Positions 4,719 to 6,097 of a DNA stretch of 6,097 bases are shown here, piece after piece. The stretch comes from an uncultured Prevotella sp. (GTDB lineage Bacteria; Bacteroidota; Bacteroidia; Bacteroidales; Bacteroidaceae): contig USJD01000203.1 of NCBI GenBank assembly GCA_900554835.1, positions 1-6,097 of the forward strand, in the 5' to 3' direction. Both the position numbers and the translations under genes were made by a program. Under the pieces are notes generated by a model. That model made no database searches. It saw only the letters and a list, made by a program, of their open reading frames with translations, and was not told the DNA's origin. Positions within the stretch are counted from its first letter, which is position 1. Each line of letters begins with the position of its first letter.

Positions 4719-5670
4719 ACCATTTACACCCACACAGTTTATGATAAACACACCATATTATATAAGCAGCAGCAAGAGATTCCAGATATATCCATGCCAA
4801 ATCAGCAAATGGATTTCTGAAGTGAAAACCATAGTTGATAAAAAACAAGTGGATGAACCACATGTTCATAGACATTTTACCTAAGAAATCAAATCCACGC
4901 TTCACCTTATCAGATAAATATCCCTGAATATCAATCAGAAACATAATCATAGCAATGATCAGACCTATATTCAAGATATTCCATCCCAAAACAAAACGGG
5001 CAACCAGTAAAGCTGCCACCAAGAGCAATCTACACCATATCCGCTTCTCAGCCAAGAAATCAAACAGAGAGAATTTACGGGCAATCATACCCGAATAAAG
5101 CAGAGGGAAATAATGCAGCACATAATGCCCGGCTTCAGAATAATATCTGAGAAACTTAGCCAAAGGTTGGAAGCAGACTACAGAAACAATCAGCAAAGGA
5201 ATCCATACCTTATTATATTGCAGACTTTTGGCAAATAGTGGAAAACAGATAACGTAAATCACGTAGGTCTGCATAAACCACCAATTCCCATTCATATTCC
5301 TTGTCAGCAACATCGCATCCGTCACTACCTGAAACCATTTCACTTCATGGATAATCAATAAGAAAGGCGCTACCAGGATGACAATCAACCAAAAGGGCAA
5401 CAACACCTTCTTCAGTCTCCTCCAAATATGAAAGACATTCCCTGCAGAGCAGTAAGAAGCCATTAGTCCATAGCCAGAGACAAACAGGAACATGCCCACG
5501 CAGATTTTGCCCATCATCCCAATAGACAGTAGCAGATGCCCATACTCTATCGGCTCAAACAGAGCAAAATAAGGCCGATGCCATAGATGATGCATAATCA
5601 TCAATACCAAGGCAAAAGCCTTCAGTTGGCTTGATACGTTCTTATAGAATGAATACTTAGATTTCAGCAT
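4717..5670 (-). CDS. membrane acyltransferase-3 family protein, probable polysaccharide O-acetyltransferase
   Basis: This 317-residue integral membrane protein has about nine or ten hydrophobic segments (roughly residues 17-30, 48-72, 88-107, 132-147, 155-168, 184-197, 213-229, 232-248, 269-285 and 292-309). It belongs to the acyltransferase-3 family (PF01757 type). The first segment carries the hallmark His pair (MIMHHLW, H27/H28), followed by GMFLFVSGYGL, then RRLKKVLLPFW, NGNWWFMQTY and GKMSMNMWFIHLFF near the end. Relatives such as OafA and the membrane O-acyltransferases of capsule clusters move acyl groups from acetyl-CoA across the inner membrane onto sugars. It is on the short side but has no extracytoplasmic SGNH domain, as many cluster members do. 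Neighbours support a role in decorating the polysaccharide; the exact acyl group and sugar are unknown. A 121-bp gap separates it from the upstream acetyltransferase. Confidence 0.9.
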   Translation of the reverse strand: MLKSKYSFYKNVSSQLKAFALVLMIMHHLWHRPYFALFEPIEYGHLLLSIGMMGKICVGMFLFVSGYGLMASYCSAGNVFHIWRRLKKVLLPFWLIVILVAPFLLIIHEVKWFQVVTDAMLLTRNMNGNWWFMQTYVIYVICFPLFAKSLQYNKVWIPLLIVSVVCFQPLAKFLRYYSEAGHYVLHYFPLLYSGMIARKFSLFDFLAEKRIWCRLLLVAALLVARFVLGWNILNIGLIIAMIMFLIDIQGYLSDKVKRGFDFLGKMSMNMWFIHLFFINYGFHFRNPFADLAWIYLESLAAAYIIWCVYHKLCGCKW

Positions 5671-5791
5671 TATATATCACATTCATAGATTGCACACAAG
5701 CAAATTTCTCCCAATGGCAAAACTCGCCCCTAATCCCTATCAATCCCCATAAAAGTAAATAGCGGATAGATAATATGTTCCAATATCCAAG
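5671..5791 (-). other. 121-bp gap between the two acyltransferase genes
   Basis: No gene and no convincing promoter is seen here. On the minus strand there are runs GGGG, GGG and GGGG at plus positions 5745-5748, 5735-5737 and 5727-5730, and a GAAATTTG that resembles a -7 box but lacks a TTG at the right distance. The gap is long for a tight operon, so the acyltransferase gene may have its own weak promoter or simply be transcribed through. Confidence 0.35.
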
Positions 5792-6097
5792 TCATTTCAC
5801 ATCCAACATTCTTTCGTGCTCCTTGATCTCCTCTTCGGTAAATCTCATTTTGAGCAGTTTAGCAGGAACACCACCGATAATACTGTAAGGAGGAAAGGAT
5901 TTAGTGACCACAGCACCAGCAGCCACAACCGAACCATGACCGATAGTCACACCTTTCAGGATAGTCACATTTGCACCACACCACACATCATCCTCGATGA
6001 CGACAGGCTGGTCATATACATTCACCCCATCCACAAACTTATCCTCCACAGTAACGTCCGCGATATATTTGCCCAAGATGTCAATACGATGATCACC
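5792..6097 (-). CDS. hexapeptide-repeat O-acetyltransferase (partial, 5' end outside window)
   Basis: The frame is open to the window edge, so the true start lies beyond 6097. The visible part begins GDHRIDILGKYIADV and has 101 residues. The repeated [LIV]-G-x4 pattern in VIEDDVWCGANVTILKGVTI-GHGSVVAAGAVVTKSFPPYSIIGGVPAKLLKMRF is the left-handed beta-helix of the xenobiotic/Vat/maltose acetyltransferase group. The early GDHRID motif holds a His that matches the catalytic histidine of that family. The C-terminus (MRFTEEEIKEHERML) is the usual short helix. Such soluble enzymes use acetyl-CoA to O-acetylate sugars. Beside a GT4 enzyme and a membrane acyltransferase, this copy probably modifies a sugar of the surface polysaccharide rather than an antibiotic. 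It stops 121 bp before the acyltransferase-3 gene. Confidence 0.9.
   Translation of the reverse strand, partial: GDHRIDILGKYIADVTVEDKFVDGVNVYDQPVVIEDDVWCGANVTILKGVTIGHGSVVAAGAVVTKSFPPYSIIGGVPAKLLKMRFTEEEIKEHERMLDVK

Noticed and set aside
3375..4884. Several plus-strand ORFs antisense to the glycosyltransferase and acyltransferase genes
   Set aside because: The minus-strand frames have clear family motifs, and the plus-strand frames show none.
5709..5748. G-quadruplex on the minus strand between the two acyltransferase genes
   Set aside because: Only three G-runs are close together. The fourth is 14 bases away, so stable folding is doubtful.

Overview
The window looks like a member of the Bacteroidales, most likely a gut Prevotella/Segatella-type genome. 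Three promoters match the Bacteroidetes sigma-factor pattern (TTG, a 20-nt spacer, then TAnnTTTG). Genes mostly lack strong Shine-Dalgarno sites, intergenic DNA is AT-rich, and the encoded proteins read like Prevotella/Bacteroides families. No assignment beyond that can be proven from the sequence alone.

Layout. (1) Positions 1-1285 hold the 5' end of an unrecognised minus-strand gene, then a divergent plus-strand regulator/peptidase gene (XRE helix-turn-helix plus ImmA/IrrE-type HELGH metallopeptidase). Its promoter is bracketed by an 8-bp inverted repeat that looks like an operator. Immediately downstream, overlapping by one base, is a 15-codon ORF that reads as the first beta-strand of a PIN-domain nuclease and then stops, so the toxin partner appears to be lost. 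(2) Positions 1286-1600 hold no convincing protein gene. They do hold a well-formed orphan promoter, a small stem, and a 12-bp perfect hairpin, which looks like a short, approximately 60-nt non-coding RNA unit. (3) Positions 1601-2914 (minus strand) form a compact two-gene operon with its own promoter: a DUF3800 protein (RNase H-like family) followed one base later by a 185-residue protein that I tentatively place with the PBECR/RelE-barnase-like nuclease families. This is the best candidate for an under-described conflict or defence module. (4) Positions 2964-3110 are a start-less, end-less remnant of a HigA-like Xre antitoxin, followed by about 250 bp of GC-rich, hairpin-dense intergenic DNA. 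(5) Positions 3465-6097 (minus strand) are the tail of a surface-polysaccharide cluster: a partial hexapeptide-repeat O-acetyltransferase, a membrane acyltransferase-3 protein, and a GT4 glycosyltransferase.

Taken together, the end of a polysaccharide locus abuts a patch of toxin-antitoxin/defence-type modules in different states of preservation: one intact pair (DUF3800 plus nuclease-like), one orphaned antitoxin/regulator (XRE-ImmA without its PIN partner), and one decayed antitoxin (HigA-like). The transport of the sugar genes' product and the rest of the polysaccharide cluster lie beyond the right edge.
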